Source: Streptomyces mutabilis
Lineage (GTDB): Bacteria; Actinomycetota; Actinomycetes; Streptomycetales; Streptomycetaceae
NCBI RefSeq assembly: GCF_014649815.1
Contig: NZ_BMTT01000026.1
Location: forward strand, 1 to 64,000
Length of the DNA: 64,000 bases
Direction: 5' to 3'
Numbering within the stretch: position 1 is the stretch's first letter; every line of letters starts with the position of its first letter. Positions 51,511-59,454 of this stretch are shown here, one piece after another. A program made the translations under genes and the position numbers. The notes beneath the pieces are model-generated. The model was not told the origin of the DNA, did no database searches, and was given only the letters and a program-made list of their open reading frames with translations.

Positions 51511-52161
51511 CTAGACCACCGCGCCCCGGCCCGGGTCGTCGTCGTCCTCGTCACCCGTGCGCATCCGCATGACCAGCGTGGCGAAGCCGCCGAGGAAGCC
51601 GCCGACGCTCACCGTCGTCAGCCACCAGGTCATGTCCCAGTCCAGCACCACCGCCAGCAGGAGCAGGACCGGCCCGCCGAGCACACCCAGCCAGGCGAAC
51701 TTCGCGGTGGTGTCGCCCTCGGGCAGCGGCGGCGGCTCGGGCGGTACGAAGTGGCCCTCGTCCTCCTCGCCGAGATCGTCCTCCGAGGGCTCGGCCAGGC
51801 TGTGGTCGCGCGGACCGGCCACCCCGGGGGCGAAGGCGACGGAGCTGCCCAGCGGACGGGCCGAGGCGGGCTGGTCCGGCGTGCTCCGGTCGGCCTCGGG
51901 CCGGTCGTCGTTGGTCTCGACCTCCAGCAGCGCCAGGTCGTCCACCGACTTGAACGGCTTCGCGCCCGGCGGGTCCGGCGGCTCGTCGCCGTACCCGGCC
52001 ACGATCGCGGCCCAGGCGGCGTCCTCGTCCAAGGGCACGGCCGGGTCCCCGGGGCCGCGGTCGGCCGCGTGCTCCCGTCCCTCCCGGTGCTCCGGCGTCC
52101 GGTCCCGGTCCCGGTCCTCGCGCTCGCCGCGCTCCTCGCGGTCGGAGTCGTGCTCAGCCAC
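51511..52161 (-). CDS. Acidic membrane protein, unknown function
   Basis: 216 residues. The first ~150 are hydrophilic and very rich in Asp, Glu, Arg and Pro (DREERGEREDRDRDR; PLDEDAAWAAIVAGYGDEP). Two membrane helices then follow (FAWLGVLGGPVLLLLAVVL and WWLTTVSVGGFLGGFATLVM) and an acidic end. No catalytic motif is seen. The ATG overlaps the end of the esterase gene by 8 bases, so the two are translationally coupled. Confidence 0.8.
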   Translation of the reverse strand: MAEHDSDREERGEREDRDRDRTPEHREGREHAADRGPGDPAVPLDEDAAWAAIVAGYGDEPPDPPGAKPFKSVDDLALLEVETNDDRPEADRSTPDQPASARPLGSSVAFAPGVAGPRDHSLAEPSEDDLGEEDEGHFVPPEPPPLPEGDTTAKFAWLGVLGGPVLLLLAVVLDWDMTWWLTTVSVGGFLGGFATLVMRMRTGDEDDDDPGRGAVV

Positions 52162-52957
52162 CTGTGGTCGTCCCTTCCTTACCGAGACCGAACTTCGGCT
52201 CCCCGACGGAACCGGGCGCGAGTCGGCCGATGAACGCGACGCTCTGAGCGAAGATCCGGTCCGCGTCGTGGTCCAACGTCGCCACGTGGTAGCTCTGTTC
52301 CAGCAGGACCTCCGTCACGTCCGTCGACGAGACCCGGCCGAGGATGCGGGCCGAGTCGGCCGGCGGCACCACGTGGTCCTGCGGACTGCGCAGCAACAGC
52401 AGCGGCTGGGTCACCTGCGGCAGATCGTGGTCGGCCAGCCGGAAGAACGCGCGCAGCGAGTGCGCCGCGTGCAGCGGCACCCTGTCGTACCCCAGCTCGG
52501 TGCTGAGCGGCTTGGCGATGTCGCTGGCGATGCCCTTCGTCGCGGGCACCAGGTGGCGCAGGACCGGGAGGGCGTGCTGGGCCACTCCGTGCATCCGGTT
52601 CGCCGGGTTGACGACCATGACGCCCGAGATTGCGTCCCCGTGTTTGGCGGCGAGCCGCAGCGCCAGCGCGCCACCCATGGACAGGCCGGCCACGAAGACG
52701 CGCGCGCAGCGCTCCCGCAGGGCGCGCAGCTCGCGGTCCACCTCGGCGTACCAGTCCTGCCAGCCGGTGACCTGCATGTCCTGCCAGCGGGTGCCGTGCC
52801 CGGGCAGCAGCGGCAGGGTGACGGTCAGGCCGTGCGCGGCCAGGTGGCGGGCCCAGGGGCGCAGGGACTGCGGGGAACCGGTGAAGCCGTGGCAGAGAAG
52901 GACGCCGGCCTCCCCGCCCTCATGGCGGAACGGCTCGGCTCCGGGCAGGACCGGCAC
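52154..52957 (-). CDS. Alpha/beta-hydrolase carboxylesterase (Est30-like)
   Basis: 267 residues. Features: oxyanion region VLLCHGFTGSPQSLRPWA, nucleophile elbow VFVAGLSMGGALAL, acid in LLLRSPQDHVVPP and histidine in LEQSYHVATLDHDADR. This is the monoacylglycerol lipase/Est30 pattern for short or medium acyl esters. GTG 52957 has AGGAG 10 bases upstream and sits just before the fold; the frame is open to 53131 across a tandem repeat that would add a low-complexity Thr/Ala/Pro N-terminus. It is followed by the acidic membrane protein gene. Confidence 0.9.
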   Translation of the reverse strand: MPVLPGAEPFRHEGGEAGVLLCHGFTGSPQSLRPWARHLAAHGLTVTLPLLPGHGTRWQDMQVTGWQDWYAEVDRELRALRERCARVFVAGLSMGGALALRLAAKHGDAISGVMVVNPANRMHGVAQHALPVLRHLVPATKGIASDIAKPLSTELGYDRVPLHAAHSLRAFFRLADHDLPQVTQPLLLLRSPQDHVVPPADSARILGRVSSTDVTEVLLEQSYHVATLDHDADRIFAQSVAFIGRLAPGSVGEPKFGLGKEGTTTGG

Positions 52958-53001
52958 GTCTCGGTCTCCTGTCGTCAGCGGGCCGGCACAGCCGGCACGT
53001 C

Positions 53002-53090
53002 GGGCGCGGTACGCGCGGGGGTGTGTACACGCGGGTGCGGTACATGTGGGCGCGGTACTTGTAGGCGCGGTACTTGCGGGTACTTCACCG
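53002..53090. repeat. 15-bp imperfect tandem repeat
   Basis: About six units aligned on GGCGCGGTAC: GGCGCGGTACGCGCG, GGGGTGTGTACACGC, then GGTGCGGTACATGTG, GGCGCGGTACTTGTA, GGCGCGGTACTTGCG and a shortened GGGTACTTCACC. It lies between the esterase start (minus) and the acyltransferase start (plus). Because 15 is a multiple of 3, the minus frame stays open through it as Ser/Cys-Thr-Ala-Pro-Thr pentapeptides. Confidence 0.75.
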
Positions 53091-53180
53091 TACGCGACCG
53101 CACTGACACCGGCCAGGGCCGTCGGGGCCATTGACGGTGCCCCGGGTTAAGGTCTGACCACGGACACAGGAGGCACTCGG

Positions 53181-54005
53181 TTGTTGTACGGCGCGATGAA
53201 GGTCACCGTCGGGGGTTCGCTGAAGCTCGCCTTCCGGCCCTGGGTGGAAGGCCTGGAGCACATCCCGGCCGACGGCCCGGCGATCCTGGCGAGCAATCAC
53301 CTGTCGTTCTCCGACTCGTTCTTCCTGCCCGCCGTCCTCGACCGCAAGGTGACCTTCATCGCCAAGGCCGAGTACTTCAACACGCCCGGCATCAAGGGCC
53401 GGCTGACCGCGGCCTTCTTCAAGGGCGTCGGCCAGCTCCCGGTGGACCGCTCCGGCGCGCGCGGCGCGGGCGAGGCCGCCATCAAGAGCGGAATAGAGGT
53501 CCTGGAGCGCGGTGAGCTGTTCGGCATCTACCCCGAGGGCACGCGCTCCCCGGACGGCCGCCTCTACCGCGGCAAGCCCGGCGGCCTCGCGCGCGTGGCG
53601 CTCGCCACCGGCGCTCCCGTCATCCCGGTCGCCATGATCGACACCGAGAAGATCCAGCCGCCCGGCACGGTGATGCCGAAGCTGATGCGCCCCGGCATTC
53701 GCATCGGCGAGCCCCTGGACTTCACCCGCTACCAGGGCATGGAGCACGACCGCTTCGTGCTCCGCGCGGTGACCGACGAGGTCATGTACGAGATCATGAA
53801 GCTCTCCGGCCAGGAGTACGTCGACATGTACGCGACCGCCATGAAGCGGCAGCTCGCGGAGGCGGCGAAGGCGGAGAAGGAGGCGGGCAAGGCGGCGAAG
53901 GCCGCGCTCGCCCAGGCGGAGAAGGAGCAGGCCGCCAAGGAGAAGGCGGCCGCCGGGCAGGACCGGCCGGCGGACCGGTCCGACGAGCGGTCCGGCGACC
54001 GGTAG
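53181..54005 (+). CDS. 1-acylglycerol-3-phosphate acyltransferase (PlsC-like)
   Basis: 274 residues. It adds an acyl chain to lysophosphatidate in phospholipid synthesis. Motifs: ILASNHLSFSDSFFLP (HX4D), the second block GVGQLPVDRSGARG, and ELFGIYPEGTRSPDGRLYRG (FPEGTRS type). A C-terminal Ala/Lys/Glu-rich coiled tail of ~45 residues is unusual but common in Streptomyces copies. TTG 53181 is chosen because ACAGGAGG precedes it by 8 bases; ATG 53196 is an alternative. Confidence 0.9.
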   Translation: MLYGAMKVTVGGSLKLAFRPWVEGLEHIPADGPAILASNHLSFSDSFFLPAVLDRKVTFIAKAEYFNTPGIKGRLTAAFFKGVGQLPVDRSGARGAGEAAIKSGIEVLERGELFGIYPEGTRSPDGRLYRGKPGGLARVALATGAPVIPVAMIDTEKIQPPGTVMPKLMRPGIRIGEPLDFTRYQGMEHDRFVLRAVTDEVMYEIMKLSGQEYVDMYATAMKRQLAEAAKAEKEAGKAAKAALAQAEKEQAAKEKAAAGQDRPADRSDERSGDR

Positions 54006-54053
54006 CGCCCGGGCACCGGGCAGCGGGACGTACGTGCCAGGGGGCGGGGGGAC

Positions 54054-55289
54054 ATGGCCAGGCGCGAAAGAGTCATGAGGATGTCGGTCGAGCAGCCGCT
54101 GTGGCGCGCGCTCGCCGGCTACCGCGTGCTCACCATGCTGTACGCGATCGGCTTCTTCGCCACCGCCCACTCCGGCTTCGTCCGCCCCTGGCTCGCCGTC
54201 GCCTACTACGCCGTCCTCTTCGTCTGGACCCTGGCGACCCTGCCCAAGGTCGCGGGAGCGGCGAGCTGCACCAAGCGGTTCCTCACCGCCGACCTCACCA
54301 TCGCGCTCACCGGCATCCTGATCACCCCGCTCGCCGACGCGCCCGAGCGGGTCGCGGACGGCGCCCCGACGCTGCCGTCGATATGGACCGCCGGCTCCGT
54401 CCTGGCCTTCGCGATCAAGGGCGGCTGGCGCTGGGCGGCCGTCGCCTCCACCCTGGTCGCCGTCGCCAATCTGATCGAACGCGGCTCCCCGGCCCGCGAC
54501 ACCGTCCACAACGTCATCCTGGTCTGGGTCGCCTCCATCGCCATCGGCTACGTCGTCGAGGTCGCCCGCGCCTCGGAGCGCACCCTCGCCCGCGCCCTGG
54601 AGATCGAGGCGGCGACCAGGGAGCGGGAGCGGCTCGCCCGGGACATCCACGACAGCGTGCTCCAGGTCCTCGCCATGGTGCAGCGGCGCGGCGCCGTGAT
54701 CGGCGGTGAGGCGGCCGAACTGGGCCGGCTGGCCGGCGAGCAGGAGGTCGCCCTGCGCACCCTGGTCTCCGGCGGCCTGGTGCCCGTGTCCCGCGTGTCG
54801 GAGGATGCCGCCGAGGGCGCGGTCGTCCGCGCGGTGGACGAACCGGGGACCACGGACACCGACGGCCCCGTCGACCTGCGGACCCTGCTCGCCCCGTACG
54901 CGGGCTCCCTCGTGAACCTCGCCGAACCCGGGGCGCCGGTCCTGCTGGCACCCGGCGCGGCCCGGGAGCTCGCGGCCGCCGTGGGAGCCGCTCTGGACAA
55001 CGTACGCAAGCACGTCGGCGCGGACGCCCGGGCGTGGATACTCGTCGAGGACGAGCCCGACGAGGTGATCGTCACCGTCCGCGACGAGGGCCCCGGCATC
55101 CCGGAGGGCCGGCTCGCGGAGGCCGAGGGCGAGGGGCGGCTGGGCGTGGCCCTGTCGATCCGGGGCCGGCTGCGCGACCTCGGCGGCACGGCCGAACTGA
55201 TCTCGGTGCCCGGGCAGGGTACGGAGGTCGAACTGAAAGCACCGAAGAAGACCGGCGGAACCACCGCACGGGGGAAAGCGGACCGATGA
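54054..55289 (+). CDS. NarL-type sensor histidine kinase (MacS-like)
   Basis: 411 residues with an N-terminal membrane region of about five to six helices (~20-160), a linker of Glu/Arg, and the His box REREERLARDIHDSV-type sequence RLARDIHDSVLQVLAMVQRR. The HATPase part has AVGAALDNVRKHVG, VTVRDEGPGIPEGR and GRLGVALSIRGRLRDLGG. It is the MacS-like form. ATG 54054 has GGGGGG 3 bases before it. It follows plsC after 48 bases and overlaps its regulator by four bases. Confidence 0.91.
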   Translation: MARRERVMRMSVEQPLWRALAGYRVLTMLYAIGFFATAHSGFVRPWLAVAYYAVLFVWTLATLPKVAGAASCTKRFLTADLTIALTGILITPLADAPERVADGAPTLPSIWTAGSVLAFAIKGGWRWAAVASTLVAVANLIERGSPARDTVHNVILVWVASIAIGYVVEVARASERTLARALEIEAATRERERLARDIHDSVLQVLAMVQRRGAVIGGEAAELGRLAGEQEVALRTLVSGGLVPVSRVSEDAAEGAVVRAVDEPGTTDTDGPVDLRTLLAPYAGSLVNLAEPGAPVLLAPGAARELAAAVGAALDNVRKHVGADARAWILVEDEPDEVIVTVRDEGPGIPEGRLAEAEGEGRLGVALSIRGRLRDLGGTAELISVPGQGTEVELKAPKKTGGTTARGKADR

Positions 55290-55963
55290 CCGAACGACAG
55301 GAACCGATCAGGGTCATGGTGGTCGACGACCACCCCATGTGGCGCGACGCCGTCGCGCGGGACCTCGCGGAGTCCGGCTTCGACGTGGTCGCCACCGCCG
55401 GCGACGGCGACCAGGCCGTGCGGCGCGCCCGGGCCGCCGCGCCCGACGTCCTCGTCCTCGACCTCAACCTGCCCGGCAAGCCCGGCGTGCAGGTCTGCAA
55501 GGAGGTCGTCGGCGCCGACCCGAAGCTGCGCGTCCTCGTGCTCTCCGCGAGCGGGGAGCACGCCGACGTGCTGGAGGCGGTGAAGTCCGGCGCGACCGGC
55601 TACCTGCTGAAGTCGGCCTCCACCGAGGAACTGCAGGACGCGGTGCGCCGCACGGCCGTCGGCGACCCGGTGTTCACCCCCGGGCTGGCCGGACTGGTCC
55701 TCGGCGAGTACCGCCGCCTCGCCTCCGAACCGGCCCCGGCCGCGGAGACCGGCGACCCCGGGGCGCCCCGGCTCACCGACCGCGAGACCGAGGTGCTGCG
55801 CCTGGTCGCCAAGGGCCTGAGCTACAAGCAGATCGCCGAACGCCTCGTCATCTCCCACCGCACCGTGCAGAACCACGTCCAGAACACCCTCGGCAAGCTT
55901 CAGCTGCACAACCGGGTGGAACTGGTGCGGTACGCGATAGAACGGGGTCTGGACGACGCGTGA
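55286..55963 (+). CDS. NarL/LuxR-type response regulator
   Basis: 225 residues. Receiver: IRVMVVDDHPMWRDAVARDL, phospho-acceptor in VLVLDLNLPGKPG, Ser in VLVLSASGEH, Lys in GYLLKSASTEEL. LuxR helix-turn-helix: RLTDRETEVLRLVAKGLSYK and QIAERLVISHRTVQNHVQN. ATG 55286 overlaps the kinase stop as ATGA. The next gene downstream is the broken pfkA copy, so any original regulatory link there can no longer be functional. Confidence 0.93.
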   Translation: MTERQEPIRVMVVDDHPMWRDAVARDLAESGFDVVATAGDGDQAVRRARAAAPDVLVLDLNLPGKPGVQVCKEVVGADPKLRVLVLSASGEHADVLEAVKSGATGYLLKSASTEELQDAVRRTAVGDPVFTPGLAGLVLGEYRRLASEPAPAAETGDPGAPRLTDRETEVLRLVAKGLSYKQIAERLVISHRTVQNHVQNTLGKLQLHNRVELVRYAIERGLDDA

Positions 55964-56020
55964 CCCCGCGCGGGACAGTGGCGGTGGCCTGAACCACCCA
56001 CGTGGCAAGGGGATCACGCG

Positions 56021-56277
56021 ATGAAGGTCGGAGCACTGACCGGAGGCGGTGACTGCCCCGGGCTCAACGCCGCGGCGGCACACCCAGCGCCTTCGACCGC
56101 TGGCTCGCCACCCGCTTCGGGCTGCACGCCATCGGCTGCGTCCGCGACGGCGACTTAGGCGAGATGGTCGCCCTGCGCGGCACGGACATCGTCCGCGTCC
56201 CCATCGCCGAGGCCACGGCCCGGCTGAAGACGGTCGATCCGAAGCCGTACGAGGAGGTCGGGGTCTTCCTCGGCTGA
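56021..56277 (+). pseudogene. pfkA: 6-phosphofructokinase remnant with internal deletion
   Basis: The first codons read MKVGALTGGGDCPGLNA, the start of an actinobacterial ATP-PFK including the phosphate-binding loop. The sequence then jumps, within GCCGCGGCGGCACACCC, to the 3' end of the same gene in another frame: GGTPSAFDRWLATRFGLHA, then DIVRVPIAEATARLKTVDPK and a final EEVGVFLG. Intact PFK is about 340 residues; roughly three quarters is missing. The joined frame is +1 shifted and stops after 44 codons at TAG 56156. The leader AAGGGGATCACGCG before the ATG is intact. This copy cannot make enzyme. Confidence 0.88.
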
Positions 56278-56301
56278 CCGGCGGCCGTGCGCCCCGCACC
56301 G

Positions 56302-56307
56302 TATATT
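56302..56307 (+). promoter_or_regulatory. Candidate -10 box of hydroxyacid dehydrogenase gene
   Basis: TATATT, unusually AT-rich for the area, sits 48 bases before ATG 56356, in the gap after the pfkA remnant. No clear -35 is seen. Confidence 0.4.
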
Positions 56308-56355
56308 CGGCCCGGAGTCCGGCTACAGCCCGAGCGCGGCAGAACGGGAGCGGTC

Positions 56356-57351
56356 ATGGAGATCCTGGCCTTCGGCGTACAGGCCGACGAGCGGCCCCTG
56401 ATCGAGCGGGCCTTCCACGGCCACGACGAGATCCGCTGCCTCGACGTCTTCCTCAACGAGGACACCGCGCCCATCGCGGCCGGCCACGAGATCGTCTCCA
56501 CGTCCGTCAACGCCGACCTCGGCGCGGCCGTCCTGGAGATCCTCGCGGCCGGCGGCACCCGGATGGTGGCCCAGCGCTCCACCGGCTTCAACAACATCGA
56601 CCTCGACACGGCCGAGCGGCTCGGCATGACCGTCGCCCGGGTGTCGTACTACTCCCCGTACTCGGTCGCCGAGTTCGCCTGGGCCCTCGCCATGGCCGTC
56701 AACCGGCGGATCGTGCGCGCCTCCACCCGGACCCGGGACTTCGACTTCCGCCTGCACGGCCTGATGGGCCGGGACATGCACGGCCGCACCGCCGGCGTCC
56801 TCGGCACCGGCAAGATCGGCGAGGCCTTCGCCCGCATCGCCCACGGCTTCGGCATGCGGCTGCTGGGCTGGGACGTCGCCGAGAACCCCGCGTGCATGGA
56901 CCTGGGCATGCGCTACGTCCCCAAGGACGAGCTGCTCGCCCGCTCCGACCTGGTCTCCCTGCACCTGCCGCTCATGCCCGCGACCCAGCACCTGATCGAC
57001 GCGCCCGCCCTGAAGGCGATGCGGGACGACGCCATCCTGGTCAACTCCAGCCGCGGCGGCCTGATCGACACCGCCGCCCTGGTCACGGAGTTGCGCGCGG
57101 GCCGCTTTTCCGGCGTGGGCCTGGACGTGTACGAGGCGGAGGCGGGCCTGTTCTTCCTCGACAAGTCCCTGGAGGCCATCGCCGACGACACCCTGGCCCG
57201 CCTCGTCACCTTCCCGAACGTCCTGGTCACCTCGCACCAGGCGTACTACACCGAGGACGCGGTCGGGCAGATCGTCGACGCCACGGTGAGGAACGTTCTC
57301 GACTACCTGGAGGGCCGCCGCTCGGAGAACGTGCTCGTGCCGCGCAGCTGA
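56356..57351 (+). CDS. D-2-hydroxyacid dehydrogenase (D-lactate dehydrogenase-like)
   Basis: 331 residues. It interconverts a 2-keto acid and a D-2-hydroxy acid with NAD(H). The Rossmann loop is TAGVLGTGKIGEAFARIAHG, the catalytic Arg is in NSSRGGLIDTAAL, Glu in VGLDVYEAEAGLF, and the His in LVTSHQAYYTEDA. The sequence is of the LdhA group that reduces pyruvate. ATG 56356 has GGGAG 6 bases upstream. The 3' end overlaps trpEG, which is on the other strand, by 49 bases. Confidence 0.93.
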   Translation: MEILAFGVQADERPLIERAFHGHDEIRCLDVFLNEDTAPIAAGHEIVSTSVNADLGAAVLEILAAGGTRMVAQRSTGFNNIDLDTAERLGMTVARVSYYSPYSVAEFAWALAMAVNRRIVRASTRTRDFDFRLHGLMGRDMHGRTAGVLGTGKIGEAFARIAHGFGMRLLGWDVAENPACMDLGMRYVPKDELLARSDLVSLHLPLMPATQHLIDAPALKAMRDDAILVNSSRGGLIDTAALVTELRAGRFSGVGLDVYEAEAGLFFLDKSLEAIADDTLARLVTFPNVLVTSHQAYYTEDAVGQIVDATVRNVLDYLEGRRSENVLVPRS

Positions 57352-59186
57352 CCGGCCAGCTCCCGTACGATCGCCGCGCCGTTCAGCGTCAGCACGGACT
57401 CCGGGTGGAACTGCACCCCGGCGAAGCCCGGCCCGCGCAGGGCGTGCACCTCGCCGCCCGCCGCGCGGCTCACCTCCACCCCGTGCGCGGCCAGCTCCAG
57501 GGCCGTCTCGTCGTCACAGCGCGCGGTGAAGCTGTTGTAGAAGCCCACGGTCTCGCGCCGCCCGAACAGGTCGACCTCCGTCTGCGCCCCCTGGTACGGC
57601 ACCTCCTTGCGGACGATCTCCAGTCCCAGCTCCGCCGCGATCAGCTCGTGCCCGAGACAGACCCCGAGGACGCCGTGCCGCCGCTCCCGGAGGACGTCTG
57701 CGGCCAGGGCGCGCAGGAAGCGCATCTTGGGATCGGCCGGGTCGGACGGATCACCGGGACCGGGACCCAGCACCACCGGACCCTCGTGCCCGAGCACCGC
57801 CTCGCGCAGCCCCTTCTCGTCGTACCGGCGCACGCTCACCGCGAGCCCCGACGAGCGCAGCACGTGCGCGAGCATCGCCGTGAAGGTGTCCTCCCCGTCC
57901 ACGACCAGAGCATGGCCCGCGAGTGCGTCCGACGGCTCCTGCATCCGCAGCCAGAACGGCGCCAGCGAGGCCCGGCGCCCGTCCAGCGCCGCCCGCACCC
58001 GGGGATCGTCGGCCAGCTTCGGCCGCCCCGGCTCCGGACGCGGCCGGGACGGACGCACGCCCAGGGCCGCCAGCACCCCGGCCGCCTTGGCGTGGGTCTC
58101 CGCGACCTCGCCCGCCGGGTCCGAGCCCCGTACCAGCGTCGCGCCGACAGGCACCCGGAGCCGTCCTCCCGCGTCGATGTCGGCGGTACGGATGAGGATG
58201 GGGGAGTCGAGGGTCCGGGCACCGCCGGAGTCCCCGCCGAGCAGCGCGAGCGCCCCCGCGTAGTACCCCCGCCCCCCGGCCTCGTGCCGCTCGATGACCC
58301 GGCAGGCGTTCTGCACCGGCGAGCCGGTGACCGTCGCGGCGAACATGGTCTCCTTCAGCACCTCCCGCACGTCCAGCGAGGACCTTCCGCGCAGCTCGTA
58401 CTCGGTGTGCGCGAGGTGCGCCATCTCCTTCAGCCGGGGCCCGACGACGACACCGCCCATGTCGCCGACGGTGCACATCATCTTGAGCTCCTCGTCGACC
58501 ACCATCGACAGCTCCTCGATCTCCTTGCCGTCGGCGAGGAAGCCCAGCAGGTGCTCGGGGGCCGGCCCCTCCGCGGGATAGCGGTACGTCCCGCTGATCG
58601 GGTTCATCACCACCGTGCCGCCGGACATCCGCACGTGCACCTCGGGGCTCGCCCCGACCAGCGTGCGGTCCCCGGTGTGCACGACGAACGTCCAGTACGC
58701 GCCACGCTCGCCCTCCAGCAGCCGCCGGAACAGAGCCAACGCGTCGACCCGCCCGAACCCGGGGATCACGCCCTCGTACGTCCGCCGGATCACGAAGTTG
58801 GCGCCCTCACCGGCGCCGATCTCCTCGTTCAGCACCCGCCCGACGATCTCCGCGTACTCCTCGTCGTCCACGTCGAAGCCGCCGCCCTCGACGTGGACGT
58901 CGTGCGCGGGGAGGGCGGCGAGGGCGTCGGCGAGCGGGACGTCGTACCGCTCCTCGGGGGTCAGCATCAGCAGCGGCGTGCCGTCGTCACGGACGTCGAA
59001 GCCGCGCTCGCGGATCTGCCGGAAGGGGACGAGCGCCAGACCCTCGCCGGGCAGGTCGGCGAGCCTGTCGTACTCGGTCACCTGGCCGAGCAGCAGTTCC
59101 ACGGTGTCGTGATCGTGGCCCGGGGTGCGGCGGCGGAGCAGGGCGAACGGGCGGGAGTCGGCCAGGAGGCCGTCGAGCGGTGTCAT
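57303..59186 (-). CDS. trpEG: Anthranilate synthase, fused TrpE-TrpG
   Basis: 627 residues. Residues ~1-420 are the chorismate-binding TrpE part: GANFVIRRTYEGVIPGFGR, VMNPISGTYRYPAEGP, ATVTGSPVQNACRVIERHE and GYYAGALALLGGDSGG. Residues ~435-627 are the glutamine amidotransferase: VVLGPGPGDPSDPAD, GVLGVCLGHELIAAELG (catalytic Cys) and GVQFHPESVLTLNG (His-Glu). The fused form is shared with PhzE-like enzymes, but a tryptophan attenuator in front identifies a trp gene. ATG 59186 begins 59 bases after the terminator hairpin. Its 3' end overlaps the convergent dehydrogenase gene. Confidence 0.93.
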   Translation of the reverse strand: MTPLDGLLADSRPFALLRRRTPGHDHDTVELLLGQVTEYDRLADLPGEGLALVPFRQIRERGFDVRDDGTPLLMLTPEERYDVPLADALAALPAHDVHVEGGGFDVDDEEYAEIVGRVLNEEIGAGEGANFVIRRTYEGVIPGFGRVDALALFRRLLEGERGAYWTFVVHTGDRTLVGASPEVHVRMSGGTVVMNPISGTYRYPAEGPAPEHLLGFLADGKEIEELSMVVDEELKMMCTVGDMGGVVVGPRLKEMAHLAHTEYELRGRSSLDVREVLKETMFAATVTGSPVQNACRVIERHEAGGRGYYAGALALLGGDSGGARTLDSPILIRTADIDAGGRLRVPVGATLVRGSDPAGEVAETHAKAAGVLAALGVRPSRPRPEPGRPKLADDPRVRAALDGRRASLAPFWLRMQEPSDALAGHALVVDGEDTFTAMLAHVLRSSGLAVSVRRYDEKGLREAVLGHEGPVVLGPGPGDPSDPADPKMRFLRALAADVLRERRHGVLGVCLGHELIAAELGLEIVRKEVPYQGAQTEVDLFGRRETVGFYNSFTARCDDETALELAAHGVEVSRAAGGEVHALRGPGFAGVQFHPESVLTLNGAAIVRELAGQLRGTSTFSERRPSR

Positions 59187-59244
59187 GGGTGATCCGTGTC
59201 CTTCTCGGTTCGTCGGAGAGGAACGGTCCCGGTCGTACAAACAC

Positions 59245-59271
59245 CGAAGGCCGCCCCTCGGGCGGCCTTCG
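59245..59271 (-). terminator. trp attenuator terminator hairpin
   Basis: On the minus strand CGAAGGCCGCCC (59271-59260) pairs perfectly with 59256-59245 around a 3-base loop, followed by GTGTTTGTACG. The 5' arm contains GGCCGCC, which is complementary to GGCGGCC at the end of the leader ORF (59306-59300); that pairing would be the competing antiterminator. Confidence 0.88.
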
Positions 59272-59293
59272 CGAAGTCGTGCGTCACGCGCAG

Positions 59294-59350
59294 TCAGTGG
59301 GCCGCCGGATGAGCGGTCCACCACCAGTTCTGGGTCGAGTGCGCGAACAT
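59294..59350 (-). CDS. trpL: trp leader peptide with three consecutive Trp codons
   Basis: An 18-codon ORF encoding MFAHSTQNWWWTAHPAAH, then TGA. Three TGG codons in a row, followed 23 bases on by a strong terminator, form a classical ribosome-mediated attenuator for trpEG. When charged tRNA-Trp is scarce, the ribosome would stall at WWW and favour the antiterminator. TACGCT lies 7 bases before the ATG and there is no ribosome site, so the leader mRNA probably starts at the ATG itself. I recall almost the same peptide in other Streptomyces. Confidence 0.9.
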   Translation of the reverse strand: MFAHSTQNWWWTAHPAAH

Positions 59351-59357
59351 ACGGCGC

Positions 59358-59447
59358 AGCGTACCCCACCGTGTGGTGTCCACGGAGCATTCCGTGCGTC
59401 TCATTCCCTGGGCACGGGGCGGGAGCCCCGGTCCGACCCCGTAATGT
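59358..59447. promoter_or_regulatory. Divergent trpEG / aroH promoters, both leaderless type
   Basis: On the minus strand TACGCT (59363-59358) is 7 bases before the trpL ATG. On the plus strand TAATGT (59442-59447) is 7 bases before the aroH GTG. With the usual -10 to +1 distance, both transcripts start at or next to the start codon. The 78 bases between them hold GTGTGGTGTCCACG, and no strong palindrome is seen. Confidence 0.6.
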
Positions 59448-59454
59448 TGGGGCC

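Noticed and set aside
52958-53131. Upstream start at 53131 for the esterase, through the tandem repeat
   Set aside because: The extension is Thr/Ala/Pro/Cys low-complexity sequence without a signal peptide pattern, and GTG 52957 has a good ribosome site. It is kept only as an alternative.
56049-59192. 1047-codon plus-strand frame across the dehydrogenase and opposite trpEG
   Set aside because: The translation is low-complexity Arg/Pro/His and spans real genes in other frames, including the pfkA remnant. It is a frame artefact of GC bias.
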